From NCBI GenBank assembly GCA_959596515.1, contig CAUFXR010000083.1, forward strand, positions 1 to 11,974: DNA of 11,974 nucleotides, given 5' to 3'. Source of the stretch: an uncultured Oscillospiraceae bacterium (GTDB lineage Bacteria > Bacillota > Clostridia > Oscillospirales > Acutalibacteraceae). Each line of letters starts with the position of its first letter. Position 1 is the first letter of the stretch. Positions 1 to 6,976 of the stretch are shown piece by piece. Both the position numbers and the translations under genes were made by a program. Under the pieces are notes generated by a model. The model ran no database searches. It was not told the origin of the DNA and saw only the letters and a list, made by a program, of their open reading frames with translations.

Positions 1-334
1 AGTACACGGGAAAATCCTTTGGGTTTCCCATAGAGGAAAGCAGCACGCCGCCGCTTCCCGCCTGACGGTAGATCTCCTTGATGGTGTCACCGGTCCAGTT
101 ATAATTCTCTTTAAAGGTATGATCGGTTTTCACAATTTTCAAAGCCCTGGTGGGACAAAGGGAAACGCACCGATGACAGTTGACGCACTTGGACTCATCC
201 GCCATCATTTTATTGGCTGTTTCGTCAAAATAGTGCACCTCATTGGCGCATTGTCGCTCGCAGACCCGACAACCGATACACCGGTCGTAATTCCGCACCA
301 CTTCATAATCCGGATAAATAAAATCAATAGGCAT
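1..334 (-). CDS. Glutamate synthase FMN-binding subunit with N-terminal 4Fe-4S ferredoxin module, partial (3' end outside window)
   Basis: The first 111 residues are visible; the rest lies beyond position 1. The protein begins MPIDFIYPDYEVVRNYDRC. Two four-cysteine clusters follow: CIGCRVCERQC, and CVNCHRCVSLCP about 30 residues later. This is a 2x[4Fe-4S] ferredoxin-like module. After it comes a segment (KENYNWTGDTIKEIYRQAG, then SGGVLLSSMGNP) that resembles the start of the FMN/TIM-barrel domain of archaeal-type split glutamate synthases. The family makes glutamate from 2-oxoglutarate and the ammonia released by the glutaminase subunit, with electrons entering through the Fe-S centres. The start ATG shares one base with the stop of the upstream amidotransferase gene (TGATG), and a GGAGGT ribosome site lies inside that gene's end, so translation is probably coupled. 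A GXGXG-domain gene would be expected further downstream. The identification rests on the motifs and the gene order. Confidence 0.88.
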   Translation of the reverse strand, partial: MPIDFIYPDYEVVRNYDRCIGCRVCERQCANEVHYFDETANKMMADESKCVNCHRCVSLCPTRALKIVKTDHTFKENYNWTGDTIKEIYRQAGSGGVLLSSMGNPKDFPVY

Positions 335-1425
335 CAGCGGACACCTCCATTCAGCGTTACAATGACAGGCTCTCCGCCCTTCGGCGCCCATAGCCTGTCG
401 GGATTGGGCTCTACCACACGGATAGCGCTTTCCTCACTGGCGATGTATACCATCTCATCCTTTTCCCCAACCACCATGGATCTAAGCTTCAGCCGGTCGT
501 TAAGGGCCATCATGCCGCCGTCGAATCCCAGTAAAATGGAAAAAGGTCCTGTCAACAGCAGACTGGAAAAGGCGTTTCTCAGGTAGGTCAGTCTGGAGCG
601 TTCCGGTTCCGGTTTTTGCTCAATGGTGGACCAGAACGGCGCCGCGATGACGTTTGCCACCTCTTCTAAGGTCAGCTTCTGCCTCCGGTGCAGGTAATCC
701 ACCAAATAGGTGATGACCTCCGTATCCGTCAGCAGGGTGCATTGATAACCGAACATCTCAATATACCTCCGGTTCGCGTCGTAGGAGCTGACCTCGCCGT
801 TATGCACCACCGAATAATCCAGCATGGCGAAGGGATGGGCGCCGCCCCACCAGCCGGGCGTATTGGTGGGATACCGGCCGTGGGCCGTCCAGCAGTAACC
901 GGAATATTCCTCCAGCCGGTAAAAATCCCCCACATCCTCCGGGTATCCTACCGCCTTGAACACTCCCATGTTTTTCCCACTGGAAAACACATAGGCGCCG
1001 TCGATCCTGGTATTGATCCGCATAACGCACCGGGCGGTATACTCCCGTTCGTCCAGCTGGCTGTCCTTGAGCTTGGTCGGCAGCGGATTGACAAAATACC
1101 GCCAGATCAAAGGCTCGTCGGTGATCTTCGGCGTCTTTCTTACCGGGATCTTGGAAAGGTTCACCACGTCAAAGTGATCGTCAATGAATTTCTCGCAGGC
1201 TTCCTTGGCGGCCTTATCATCATAAAACACGTGGAAAGCGTAATGCTCCTTATATTCGGGATAAATCCCATAGCCGGCGAAGCCGCCCCCCAGGCCGTTG
1301 CTTCTGTCGTGCATAATGGAAATAGATTTCACAATGGATTCCCCGCTGAGGCGTCTTCCGTCCTTAGCGAAAATTCCTGAGATCGCGCAGCCCGACGGGA
1401 TTCTCACTTGCCCTTCCCTTAACAT
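334..1425 (-). CDS. Class II glutamine amidotransferase subunit of split (archaeal-type) glutamate synthase
   Basis: A 363-residue cytoplasmic protein. Class II (Ntn-type) amidotransferases use an N-terminal cysteine nucleophile exposed by processing. Here the candidate is Cys13 in PSGCAISGIF, so a 12-residue propeptide is predicted. Further family motifs are HGRYPTNTPG (about 182-191), VVHNGEV (206-212) and LTDTEV (232-237), which shape the glutamine site. The DRSNGLGGGFAGYGIYPEY segment (40-58) matches what I recall of the stand-alone clostridial version of the GltB glutaminase domain. It hydrolyses glutamine and passes ammonia to the FMN subunit encoded next, with which it overlaps by one base. 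The start has AAGGAGG in front. It is transcribed divergently from glnN, from its own sigma-A promoter through a leader with a predicted antitermination switch. PurF or GlmS are unlikely: no phosphoribosyltransferase or SIS domain is present. Confidence 0.9.
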   Translation of the reverse strand: MLREGQVRIPSGCAISGIFAKDGRRLSGESIVKSISIMHDRSNGLGGGFAGYGIYPEYKEHYAFHVFYDDKAAKEACEKFIDDHFDVVNLSKIPVRKTPKITDEPLIWRYFVNPLPTKLKDSQLDEREYTARCVMRINTRIDGAYVFSSGKNMGVFKAVGYPEDVGDFYRLEEYSGYCWTAHGRYPTNTPGWWGGAHPFAMLDYSVVHNGEVSSYDANRRYIEMFGYQCTLLTDTEVITYLVDYLHRRQKLTLEEVANVIAAPFWSTIEQKPEPERSRLTYLRNAFSSLLLTGPFSILLGFDGGMMALNDRLKLRSMVVGEKDEMVYIASEESAIRVVEPNPDRLWAPKGGEPVIVTLNGGVR

Positions 1426-1457
1426 GGCTTCTTCCTCCTTCGTATCGTGGTCTTACC

Positions 1458-1538
1458 AAAAAGTAAGGGCGTCCATCAAAGGGAAGCGGACTTCTGAACC
1501 AGAAACCCGGCCTTCCTTTGATGAACGCCCTTGTTCAT
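1458..1538 (-). promoter_or_regulatory. Glutamate synthase leader: ANTAR-like hexaloop hairpin overlapping a long terminator hairpin (attenuator)
   Basis: Right at the predicted RNA 5' end the minus strand reads ATGAAC-AAGGGC-GTTCAT (1538-1521): a 6-bp stem with a six-base loop having A1 and G4, the signature of ANTAR-protein target hairpins. The alternative fold begins at the first loop base. An 18-nt arm (1532-1515, starting AAGGGCG) pairs with 1482-1465 (ending CGCCCTT) with one G-U pair. It is capped by an extended inner stem around TTCTG-GTT-CAGAA (1504-1492) and followed by ACTTTTTGG. The two folds cannot coexist, so binding of the small hairpin should prevent termination. Seen: the complementarity. 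Inferred: ANTAR control. The canonical second hexaloop hairpin is not evident, and the T-tract is short (five T after AC). Confidence 0.65.
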
Positions 1539-1545
1539 GCTGAAC

Positions 1546-1574
1546 ATTATAAGCCTACTGTTGTTTTTTGTCAA
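1546..1574 (-). promoter_or_regulatory. Sigma-A promoter of the split glutamate synthase operon
   Basis: On the minus strand TTGACA (1569-1574) and TATAAT (1546-1551) are separated by exactly 17 bp, a perfect consensus. The predicted transcription start is near 1538-1539, so the leader is about 113 nt. With a promoter this strong, control probably acts after initiation, at the attenuator just downstream. Confidence 0.88.
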
Positions 1575-1707
1575 TCACTTTGCAGTATAAAATTTATTTT
1601 CCTGCATTTTGGTTTTATTCTTTCATATTGTTTCGTGTATTTTGCCTAATTCGTGATTTACCAATAATGAATTCTTGCATTTCTTGTTAAATTTTTAGAA
1701 AAAGCCA
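1575..1707. other. AT-rich spacer between the divergent gltB-type and glnN promoters
   Basis: The stretch between the two -35 boxes is strongly AT-rich and has no convincing open reading frame. I see no clear palindromic operator, so nothing in it points to a DNA-binding nitrogen regulator. Confidence 0.5.
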
Positions 1708-1736
1708 TTGACAACAGCCGCTTCCTGCTTTATAAT
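1708..1736 (+). promoter_or_regulatory. Sigma-A promoter of glnN
   Basis: TTGACA (1708-1713), a 17-bp spacer and TATAAT (1731-1736): a perfect consensus promoter. Transcription should start near 1743, giving a leader of about 410 nt before the chosen glnN start. It is the divergent counterpart of the glutamate synthase promoter and equally strong. Confidence 0.88.
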
Positions 1737-1748
1737 GCAACATGTAGA

Positions 1749-1791
1749 CAGCAAAGACGCTGCAGGTACGGGATATCTGTAGCGTCTTTTT
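1749..1791 (+). promoter_or_regulatory. glnN leader: ANTAR-like hexaloop hairpin overlapping an intrinsic terminator (attenuator)
   Basis: A few bases after the predicted start, CAGC-AAAGAC-GCTG (1749-1762) forms a small hairpin with a six-base loop having A1 and G4. Directly after it CAGGT...ATCTG (1763-1779) can form a second hairpin with loop ACGGGAT. Alternatively, a 16-bp stem (1753-1768 with 1774-1789, two G-U pairs, loop CGGGA) ends in five T (1787-1791), a typical intrinsic terminator. Its 5' arm starts exactly at the first base of the hexaloop, so the folds exclude one another. Known: in clostridia and enterobacteria, ANTAR proteins stabilise A1/G4 hexaloop hairpins to prevent termination in nitrogen genes. 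Inferred: that this site is such a target. Confidence 0.72.
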
Positions 1792-2152
1792 CATATTATT
1801 TCTTTTTTAACGCTTTCCGCTCCGCCGCGACGGAGGTCTTAGCGGCCCCGAGCAGCGACAGAAAAAAGAAGTTTTCGGAAAGGATTTGAAAAAGCCTGTA
1901 GAAACCTGTGAAAGTTCTAAAAGCTGATGGGAATCTATAGAAATTCAGAAAATCCGGAAAGAAAGCTGGGAAGCATGTCGGAAGCGGCAGAAAGGGAATT
2001 TTATGAAAACGCTGCTTCGAATTTATGATTCTATAAGGGAAGAGGACATAGTTCCCCTGAAGAAAGGACCCCGGCTTTACCGCGACCGCGGGCGGTTTTT
2101 AGTTGAGAATCCTTCTCTGTCTCCTAAATTCCAACGTTTGGAGGTACTAGTG
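1792..2152 (+). other. Long untranslated leader of glnN downstream of the attenuator
   Basis: About 360 nt separate the attenuator from the chosen glnN start. One hairpin is CTCCG-CCGCGA-CGGAG (1820-1835), flanked by CGCT/AGCG. Nearer the gene, ACCGC (2079-2083) can pair with GCGGT (2092-2096) just before TTTTT (2096-2100), a possible weak second terminator. The reading frame of glnN is open back to an ATG at 2003 with only a weak ribosome site, so an N-terminal extension is possible but not favoured. Confidence 0.45.
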
Positions 2153-4264
2153 ATGCGTGAAATTCAACAGAAAACAGCAAGCGTTCCCGAGTTGTTCGGT
2201 TCCATGGTATTTAATGATCAGGTCATGAAGTCCAGGCTCCCCAAAGAGACCTACCGGGCCTTGAAAAAAACCATGGAGAACGGTAAAAGTCTTGATCCCA
2301 GCGTAGCCAATGTAGTGGCCAACGCCATGAAAGACTGGGCGGTGGAAAAAGGCGCTACCCATTACACCCACTGGTTCCAGCCAATGACGGATATTACGGC
2401 GGAAAAGCATGACAGCTTTATTTGTCCCCAGGGGGACGGCACCGTGATCATGGAATTTTCCGGCAAGGAGCTGGTAAAAGGCGAACCAGATGCCTCTTCT
2501 TTCCCCTCGGGCGGCCTGCGGGCCACCTTCGAGGCCAGAGGCTATACCGCCTGGGATCCTTCCTCCTACGCCTTTATTAAGGAAAACACTCTTTGCATTC
2601 CCACTGTCTTCTATTCTTACGGTGGCGAGGCTCTAGACCGCAAAACGCCTTTGCTGCGCTCCATGGAGGCCATCAATAAGCAGGCTCTCCGTATTTTGAA
2701 GCTTTTCGGCGCGGATGACGTGATCCGGGTCAACACCACCGTAGGTCCCGAGCAGGAATATTTCCTCATCGACCGGGAGCTATACGATCAAAGAGAAGAT
2801 TTGATCCTATGCTGCCGCACCTTATTTGGCGCCAAGCCGCCAAAGGGTCAGGAGTTGGATGATCACTATTTCGGCGCCATCAAACCCAGGGTTGCCGCTT
2901 ACATGGCGGATCTGAACCAGGAGCTCTGGAAAGTGGGGGTTCTGGCGAAAACCGAGCATAACGAGGTTGCTCCTTCTCAGCACGAGCTGGCGCCTATTTT
3001 CTCCAACACCAATGTGGCCACCGACCACAACCAGCTGACCATGGAGATTATGAAAAAAGTAGCTAAACGCCACGGTCTGGCCTGTTTGCTCCATGAAAAG
3101 CCCTTTGATGGGGTCAACGGCAGCGGCAAGCATAACAACTGGTCCATCTCTACCAACACCGGCGTCAACCTGCTGGAGCCGGGGGATTCCCCGGCGGAAA
3201 ACGCCCAATTTCTTCTGTTCTTAACCGCCGTCATCAAGGCGGTGGATGAATATCAGGATCTGCTGCGGATCTCCGTAGCCAGTCCCGGCAATGACCACCG
3301 TTTAGGCGCTAACGAGGCGCCGCCGGCCATCATTTCCATATTCCTTGGCGACGAGCTGACCGAAATCCTGGAATCGATTGAGAACAGCACCGATTACAGT
3401 CAAAAGGATAAAACCGAGATGAAGGTCGGCGTCCATATTCTGCCCCGGTTCCCTAAGGACACCACGGACCGGAACCGAACCTCTCCTTTCGCCTTTACCG
3501 GCAACAAATTCGAGTTCCGTATGCTGGGGTCTAAATCCTCTATTTCCGGCCCGAATATCGTGCTGAACACTATTGTGGCGGAAGAGCTTTCCCAGTTTGC
3601 TGACGTTCTGGAAAAAGCCGATGATTTTAACGCGGCCTTAAACGATCTGATCAAGACCACCATCCGGGATCATAAGCGGATTATTTTCAACGGCAATAAC
3701 TATTCCGATGAATGGGTGGCAGAAGCGGAAAAACGAGGTCTGCTCAACCTTAAGAGCACGGTAGACGCGCTTCCCTACTACATTTCCGATAAAAACCAGG
3801 CTCTGTTCACCAAACATAAAATCTATACCACAACGGAAATCCATTCTCGTTATGAAATCTTATTGGAAAACTACTGCAAAACCATCAGTATCGAGGCTCT
3901 TACCATGCTGGATATGGTAAACAAGGATATCTTCCCGTCTGTCTGCCGCTATATGGACGCTTTGAGCTCCACTGTCCTGCATAAAACAGGCGTTTCCAGC
4001 GCTATCTCCTGCAAAGCCGAGGAGGCTCGGTTGAACAGGCTGTCAGCGCTGTGCGACCAGTTGTATCAGGCCAACGAGGCTCTGGACGAGGCCATGAAAA
4101 AAGTACCCTGCGGCTGTGACGTGAAAGCTCAGGCGGATTACTATAAGGATACCGTCATCGGGCTGATGCAAAAGCTGCGGGCCCCCGCGGACGAACTGGA
4201 AACCTTGACAAGCAAAGAGTATTGGCCCTACCCCACTTACAGCCAGATGCTGTTCAGCGTTTGA
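2153..4264 (+). CDS. glnN: Glutamine synthetase type III (GlnN)
   Basis: ATP-dependent glutamate-ammonia ligase, the cytoplasmic entry step of the GS/GOGAT cycle. From ATG 2153 the protein has 703 residues, in the usual range for GSIII (about 700-730) and far longer than GSI. The N-terminus SVPELFGSMVFND (10-22) and GATHYTHWFQPMT (67-79) are GSIII hallmarks. Catalytic-core motifs are VGPEQEYFLID (198-208, metal ligands), EHNEVAPSQHELAPIF (268-283), HEKPFDGVNGSGKHNNWS (314-331) and the later ANEAPPAI. I chose 2153 rather than 2003 because GGAGGT lies 7 nt upstream and the family N-terminus aligns there; starting at 2003 would add 50 residues without homology that I recognise. It is divergent from glutamate synthase genes and followed by gdhA. 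Expression is probably controlled by transcription attenuation in its leader. Confidence 0.96.
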   Translation: MREIQQKTASVPELFGSMVFNDQVMKSRLPKETYRALKKTMENGKSLDPSVANVVANAMKDWAVEKGATHYTHWFQPMTDITAEKHDSFICPQGDGTVIMEFSGKELVKGEPDASSFPSGGLRATFEARGYTAWDPSSYAFIKENTLCIPTVFYSYGGEALDRKTPLLRSMEAINKQALRILKLFGADDVIRVNTTVGPEQEYFLIDRELYDQREDLILCCRTLFGAKPPKGQELDDHYFGAIKPRVAAYMADLNQELWKVGVLAKTEHNEVAPSQHELAPIFSNTNVATDHNQLTMEIMKKVAKRHGLACLLHEKPFDGVNGSGKHNNWSISTNTGVNLLEPGDSPAENAQFLLFLTAVIKAVDEYQDLLRISVASPGNDHRLGANEAPPAIISIFLGDELTEILESIENSTDYSQKDKTEMKVGVHILPRFPKDTTDRNRTSPFAFTGNKFEFRMLGSKSSISGPNIVLNTIVAEELSQFADVLEKADDFNAALNDLIKTTIRDHKRIIFNGNNYSDEWVAEAEKRGLLNLKSTVDALPYYISDKNQALFTKHKIYTTTEIHSRYEILLENYCKTISIEALTMLDMVNKDIFPSVCRYMDALSSTVLHKTGVSSAISCKAEEARLNRLSALCDQLYQANEALDEAMKKVPCGCDVKAQADYYKDTVIGLMQKLRAPADELETLTSKEYWPYPTYSQMLFSV

Positions 4265-4280
4265 TCGGTTTCCCCGCTGT

Positions 4281-4321
4281 CTTCCCCGGTTTCTCTGGTC
4301 TTTTCCCGAAAGCCGGGGAAG
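4281..4321. other. Inverted repeat after glnN, without a T-tract
   Basis: CTTCCCCGG (4281-4289) and CCGGGGAAG (4313-4321) form a perfect 9-bp stem with a 23-nt loop, 17 bp after the glnN stop. No T-run follows on either strand, so it is not a standard intrinsic terminator. It might stabilise the glnN mRNA 3' end. Confidence 0.5.
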
Positions 4322-4653
4322 GTAGCTCCACAGAAGCGAAAAATCAGCGTCATTTCTCAATCTTTGCCGGTCGATTTGTTCCAACCCATTGAACAACTTT
4401 GATTTTTACACTTTCACACTCGCCAGCGCAGTGACTAGCATAATTTTTATAAGGGCAAGAGAAAATCTTTGTAATTCTGGGCTTTATACATTTTTTCGAT
4501 TCTTTTTTGAATTCTTAAAAAACAGTTCACAGTATTCTGCTAAACTTAAAAAAGAGAATCGGAAAGCCGACTATTGATTTTTAATTTTGTTTGAGATAGC
4601 CTCAGTGGCTATTCGCATAAAGAGAGTATATTATTAAAAAGGAGCGTAATAAC
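4322..4653 (+). other. glnN-gdhA intergenic region with a leader hairpin before gdhA
   Basis: AT-rich, with no credible gene. I could not find a promoter with both boxes well matched, so the gdhA start of transcription is unknown. ATAGCC-TCAGT-GGCTAT (4596-4612) makes a perfect 6-bp hairpin about 40 bp before the gdhA start. It lacks the A1/G4 hexaloop of the other two leaders and has no terminator partner. The gdhA ribosome site AAGGAG is 8 nt before the ATG. Confidence 0.45.
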
Positions 4654-5985
4654 ATGTCTTATGTCGACGAAGTACTTGCCAAGCTGAAGCAAAAAAACGC
4701 CGCGGAACCCGAATTTCTGCAGGCCGCGGAAGAGGTTTTGAACTCTCTGCGCCCGGTAATCGACCGCAATGAGGAGTTATACCGCAAGGAAGCTCTTCTG
4801 GAGAGAATTACCGAGCCGGACCGTCAGTTAAAATTCAAGGTAACCTGGGTGGATGACAAGGGACAAATGCAGGTCAACACTGGCTACCGCATTCAGTTCA
4901 ACAACGCCATTGGACCTTACAAAGGTGGTCTGCGTCTCCATCCCTCCGTTTACACTGGTATCATCAAATTCCTGGGCTTTGAGCAGATCTTTAAAAACTC
5001 CCTGACCGGCCTGCCCATCGGCGGCGGTAAGGGCGGCTCTGATTTCGATCCTAAGGGAAAATCCGACCGGGAAGTGATGGCTTTCTGCCAGAGCTTTATG
5101 ACTGAGCTTTCCAAGTATGTCGGCGCGGATATCGACGTTCCCGCTGGTGACATCGGTACCGGCGCCCGTGAGATTGGCTATATGTTCGGCCAGTATAAGC
5201 GCCTGACCAATTCCTTTGAAGGCGTTCTCACCGGTAAGGGCCTTACCTACGGCGGCTCTCTGGTAAGGACCCAGGCGACCGGTTATGGTCTTCTGTACTT
5301 TACTGACGCTATGCTCAAGCATAACGGCCACAGCCTTGAAGGTAAGACCATCGCTATTTCCGGTGCCGGCAACGTAGCGATCTACGCCGCGGAAAAAGCC
5401 ATGCAGCTGGGCGCCAAGGTAGTGACCATGAGCGATTCTACCGGCTGGATCTATGACGCTGAGGGCCTGGATCTGGATGCTATCAAGGAGATTAAGGAAG
5501 TCAAGCGCGCTCGCTTGTCCGAATACAAGAACTATCGTCCCAACGCCGAATACCACGAGGGTAAGGGTGTATGGTCCGTTAAGTGCGATGTGGCTCTGCC
5601 CTGCGCTACTCAGAATGAACTGAATCTGGACGACGCCAAGACTCTGGTCGCCAACGGCTGCATCGCCGTGGCGGAAGGCGCTAACATGCCCACCACCCTG
5701 GATGCCACCGAATATCTTCAGAAAAATGGTATCCTGTTCGCTCCCGGCAAGGCCGCAAACGCCGGCGGCGTAGCCACCTCCGCTTTGGAAATGAGCCAGA
5801 ACAGCGAACGTTTGAGCTGGACCTTTGAGGAAGTGGATCAGAAACTGAAGCAAATCATGACCGACATCTTCGCCAAAGCCGCTGAAGCCGCTGACCGTTA
5901 TGACGTTCCCGGCAACTATGTGGCCGGCGCTAACATCGCCGGTTTTGAGAAGGTCGCCAACGCTATGCTGGCTCAGGGCGTATAA
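4654..5985 (+). CDS. gdhA: Glutamate dehydrogenase, class I hexameric, probably NADP-specific
   Basis: 443 residues, the full length of small hexameric GDHs. It interconverts 2-oxoglutarate plus ammonium and glutamate, probably in the biosynthetic direction. Catalytic and substrate residues line up with the Clostridium symbiosum enzyme shifted by one: Lys90 (GPYKGGLR), Lys114 (QIFKNSL), Lys126 in the glycine-rich GGGKGGSDFDP, and Asp166 in VPAGDIGTGAREIGYM. The Rossmann domain has SGAGNVAIY (236-244), and the second-strand end reads MSDSTG (259-264). An SDS motif at this point is typical of NADP-dependent rather than NAD-dependent class I enzymes; this is inference from the motif. It follows glnN on the same strand after about 390 bp and ends in a strong terminator, so it is likely its own transcription unit. 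Codon usage is strongly biased (GGT, AAG, GAA), suggesting high expression. Confidence 0.96.
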   Translation: MSYVDEVLAKLKQKNAAEPEFLQAAEEVLNSLRPVIDRNEELYRKEALLERITEPDRQLKFKVTWVDDKGQMQVNTGYRIQFNNAIGPYKGGLRLHPSVYTGIIKFLGFEQIFKNSLTGLPIGGGKGGSDFDPKGKSDREVMAFCQSFMTELSKYVGADIDVPAGDIGTGAREIGYMFGQYKRLTNSFEGVLTGKGLTYGGSLVRTQATGYGLLYFTDAMLKHNGHSLEGKTIAISGAGNVAIYAAEKAMQLGAKVVTMSDSTGWIYDAEGLDLDAIKEIKEVKRARLSEYKNYRPNAEYHEGKGVWSVKCDVALPCATQNELNLDDAKTLVANGCIAVAEGANMPTTLDATEYLQKNGILFAPGKAANAGGVATSALEMSQNSERLSWTFEEVDQKLKQIMTDIFAKAAEAADRYDVPGNYVAGANIAGFEKVANAMLAQGV

Positions 5986-6073
5986 TTTTCTCTCGAATTT
6001 GTGATCGACTGATTCATCGGTTGGTTATCGATTGATTTTTACCCCCCTCATTTGTATTTGATCTCGCTGACAC

Positions 6074-6115
6074 AAACAGGCTCTGCCGAATAAAATCGGC
6101 AGAGCCTGTTTTTTT
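6074..6115 (+). terminator. Intrinsic terminator of gdhA
   Basis: A perfect 16-bp stem (6074-6089 with 6096-6111) with loop ATAAAA runs into seven T (6109-6115). It is a strong rho-independent terminator. Read on the minus strand the stem is followed by TTTGTG, so it might also stop, less well, the leftward transcript from the accessory segment. Confidence 0.93.
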
Positions 6116-6160
6116 CGTGTTATCTTAGCGCCACCAGTTCCGCTGATCCATTCCTTCCGA

Positions 6161-6409
6161 GGATTCCGGCGTCCGGGGAATTCGACGTTCTGGGGATTCC
6201 GGCGTTCCGGGGATTCCGGTGTTCCGGAAATCTCGGCGTTCTGGGGATTCCGGTGTTCGGGGAATTCCGGTGTTCGGGGAATTCCGGTGTTCGGGGAATT
6301 CCGGCGTTCGGGGGATTCGGCGTCCGGGGGATTCCGGCGTTCGGGAATTCCGGCGTCCGGGGGATTCCGGCGTTCGGGAATTCCGGCGTCCGGGGGATTC
6401 GGCGTTCCG
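6161..6409. repeat. Tandem array of about fifteen 16-17-bp GC-rich units
   Basis: Units such as GGGGAATTCCGGTGTTC follow one another without spacers; variants have GGATTCCGG cores, C/T at one position, and 16 or 17 bp length. Many contain the palindrome GGAATTCC. The mixed 16/17-bp period shifts the reading frame from unit to unit, so the apparent Arg/Pro-rich frames on both strands are unlikely to be real proteins. It lies between the gdhA terminator and the leftward regulatory operon. I do not recognise it as a named element. Confidence 0.85.
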
Positions 6410-6601
6410 ACGTGAAAAATCAAGCCGATCAGCTGGAGCAGACCAGGAAGGCAGTCTGTCGGCCAGGGGCAACAGAGAGTTATGCGCCGCCAATACAGCG
6501 CTTCCTAAGCCGCCTCTCCCTTCCTCCGATCCGCCATAGAGTTACCTATTGGAGTTATTCATTTTCTGTCTCTCACTCTTGGGGAAATCTTACGCAATGA
6601 A

Positions 6602-6975
6602 ATCTTCTTTTCTTGCCTTTTGACCGTTTTTCTTTTTCCACCTTTCTATCGTTTCTTTCCCTTCAACTATCATCTTTCTCGATTTTCCGCTGTTTTTCTT
6701 CCTTCTCACGCCGTCGGGCCTGGCTCCTCTCTGGTTTTTCCCTTTCCCCGCCGCCTTTCCCGGTCTTTCACTGACTCTCTTCTTTCTCTCACCGTCAGTC
6801 CCAGCTTCTCTCTGGTTTTTCCCTTTCCCCGCCGCCTTTCCCGGTCTTTCACTGACTCTCTTCTTTCTCTCACCGTCAGTCCCAGCTTCTCTCTGGTTTT
6901 TCCCTTTCCCCGCCGCTTCTTCTCTTGTTGTTTTTCTTTTTCGCTTCTGCGTTTTTCCTTCCCTTTTCTGTTCTA
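6602..6975. repeat. Polypyrimidine tract containing 81-bp tandem repeats
   Basis: The plus strand is almost entirely C and T here. From 6728 to about 6916 an 81-bp unit beginning TCTCTGGTTTTTCCC is repeated 2.3 times with near identity (starts 6728, 6809, 6890). The open frame across it (27-residue repeat, rich in Ser, Phe, Pro and Arg) runs into the antisense of the neighbouring gene and has no ribosome site that I can see, so I do not call a CDS. As a transcript of the leftward operon it would be a purine-rich 3' tail. Such strand-asymmetric tracts can form triplex (H-) DNA. Confidence 0.8.
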
Positions 6976-6976
6976 T

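Noticed and set aside
2003..2152. N-terminal extension of glnN from ATG 2003
   Set aside because: Only a weak ribosome site there; a GGAGGT 7 nt before ATG 2153 and the usual GSIII N-terminus fit the later start.
4281..4321. Intrinsic terminator of glnN
   Set aside because: The 9-bp stem is perfect, but no T-run follows on either strand.
4596..4612. Third ANTAR-like site, before gdhA
   Set aside because: The hairpin loop is TCAGT, without the A1/G4 hexaloop, and there is no overlapping terminator.
4828..5853. Long minus-strand frame opposite gdhA
   Set aside because: Shadow of a highly biased, strongly supported gene; no recognisable protein features or ribosome site.
6161..6409. CRISPR array
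   Set aside because: Units of 16-17 bp follow directly on each other with no unique spacers, and no cas genes are present.
6025..6600. Arg/Pro/Gly-rich open frames on both strands across the 16-17-bp array
   Set aside because: They arise from a repeat whose period is not a multiple of three, have no ribosome sites, and partly read through the gdhA terminator.
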